Of a DNA stretch of 5,231 nucleotides, positions 4,835 through 5,231 are shown one piece after another (position 1 is the first letter of the stretch; every line of letters starts with the position of its first letter). Below the pieces are notes generated by a model that worked only from the letters and a program-made list of their open reading frames with translations, ran no database searches and was not told where the DNA came from. The position numbers were made by a program, and so were the translations under genes. The stretch comes from an uncultured Leucobacter sp. (GTDB lineage Bacteria; Actinomycetota; Actinomycetes; Actinomycetales; Microbacteriaceae), in assembly GCA_937872275.1 (NCBI GenBank), contig CALMSE010000047.1:1-5231 (forward strand). Direction: 5' to 3'.

Positions 4835-5231
4835 TCACGACTCCGGCTCTCCCGAACTCTCGGAATCCGTCGGCCCCGCGACCGCGAGCGCCGCCCCGAC
4901 GATGCCGGCGTTCTGGCGCAGCCCGGCGACGACGACCGGCGCCCGCAGCGCGAGCCGCGGCAGGAACCGGTCGGCCTTCCTGCTGATGCCCCCGCCGACG
5001 ATGAAGAGGTCGGGCGAGAACAGGCGTTCGACGTGCGCGAAGTAGCGCTGCAGGCGCTCCGCCCACGCCTCGTAGCTGAGGCCGTCGCGCTGACGCGCCG
5101 AGGCCGAGGCGCGGGATTCGGCGACGAAGCCGTCGAGCTCGAGGTGGCCCAGCTCGGTGTTCGGCACGAGTCGGCCATCGACGAACAGCGCCGAGCCGAT
5201 GCCCGTGCCCAGCGTCAGCATGAGCACGACG
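4835..5231 (-). CDS. ppgK: Polyphosphate glucokinase (ROK family), C-terminal 131 residues; 5' end lies beyond the window
   Basis: PpgK phosphorylates glucose to glucose 6-phosphate using inorganic polyphosphate, and in many cases also ATP; it is typical of actinobacteria. The visible part is the second half of the protein, starting at the phosphate-binding LTLGTGIGSALF, then LVPNTELGHLELDG, where the Glu and His of ELGH belong to the ROK glucose site, then SARQRDGLSYEAW, RLQRYFAHVERLFSPDLFIVGGGISRKAD and a closing NAGIVGAALAVAG. The ROK zinc-binding cysteine cluster is absent, as expected for this subgroup. The tail after the last helix (TDSESSGEPES) is short, acidic and Ser-rich. The missing N-terminal half should hold the DGxGxK-like polyphosphate/ATP loop and the catalytic Asp. 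It precedes the MDR oxidoreductase by 32 bp on the same strand, probably as one transcript. Identification is secure from the ELGHLELDG to GGGISRKAD block. Confidence 0.93.
   Translation of the reverse strand, partial: VVLMLTLGTGIGSALFVDGRLVPNTELGHLELDGFVAESRASASARQRDGLSYEAWAERLQRYFAHVERLFSPDLFIVGGGISRKADRFLPRLALRAPVVVAGLRQNAGIVGAALAVAGPTDSESSGEPES

Noticed and set aside
3804..5045. 413-codon rightward frame antisense to the oxidoreductase and ppgK
   Set aside because: Arg/His/Gly-rich composition with no domain, and it opposes two secure genes.
3466..5178. 570-codon leftward frame overlapping the oxidoreductase and ppgK
   Set aside because: Its product is a low-complexity Arg/Gly/Ala sequence, an out-of-frame shadow of two well-recognised proteins.

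Overview
The window is a GC-rich chromosomal segment of about 5.2 kb. It has tight gene packing, a GTG start with a good Shine-Dalgarno (pat), and proteins that read like those of high-GC Gram-positive bacteria. The Pat/HisC2-type aminotransferase, the polyphosphate glucokinase and the TrhO with a Cys/His-rich tail point to an actinobacterium, most plausibly Microbacteriaceae (Leucobacter/Microbacterium-like). The family-level placement is inference from protein flavour and composition, not from a search.

Layout. Positions 1-1843 are read leftward: a PEBP-family protein (1286-1843), a 115-bp gap filled with inverted repeats, a PLP-dependent aminotransferase of the HisC2/Pat type (100-1170), and the first 34 codons of an unidentified gene joined to it by an ATGA stop/start overlap (1-103). 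Positions 1844-1969 form a divergent control region. It has a TATACT -10 box and two small palindromes that could bind the GntR-family regulator encoded next to it. Rightward from there runs a two-gene unit: a FadR/FCD-type regulator (1970-2755) and, three bases after its stop, the tRNA U34 hydroxylase TrhO (2759-3754). TrhO ends 7 bp from a convergent gene; a GC hairpin sits over its stop codon. Leftward from the right edge run the 3' part of polyphosphate glucokinase ppgK (4835-5231, partial) and a zinc-free MDR-family quinone oxidoreductase (3762-4802), 32 bp apart.

Metabolically this looks like ordinary core chromosome: amino-acid transamination, a translation-related tRNA modification, polyphosphate-driven glucose phosphorylation and a redox enzyme. 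No phage, transposase, CRISPR or toxin gene was seen. There is no gene-free stretch longer than 130 bp.

The most interesting signal is not a gene. TrhO carries an exact 60-bp (20-codon) in-frame insertion flanked by a 13-bp direct repeat, inside its C-terminal zinc-knuckle region. It consists of an 11-bp inverted repeat around a 7-bp/3-nt hairpin. A second element with the same geometry but unrelated arm sequences lies between the PEBP and pat genes: outer stem 10 versus 11 bp, asymmetric internal loop 7/3 nt, inner stem 7 bp, loop 3 nt, then a third copy of the arm. Together they suggest a family of short structured palindromic repeats that can sit between genes or in frame within them, reminiscent of Rickettsia palindromic elements.
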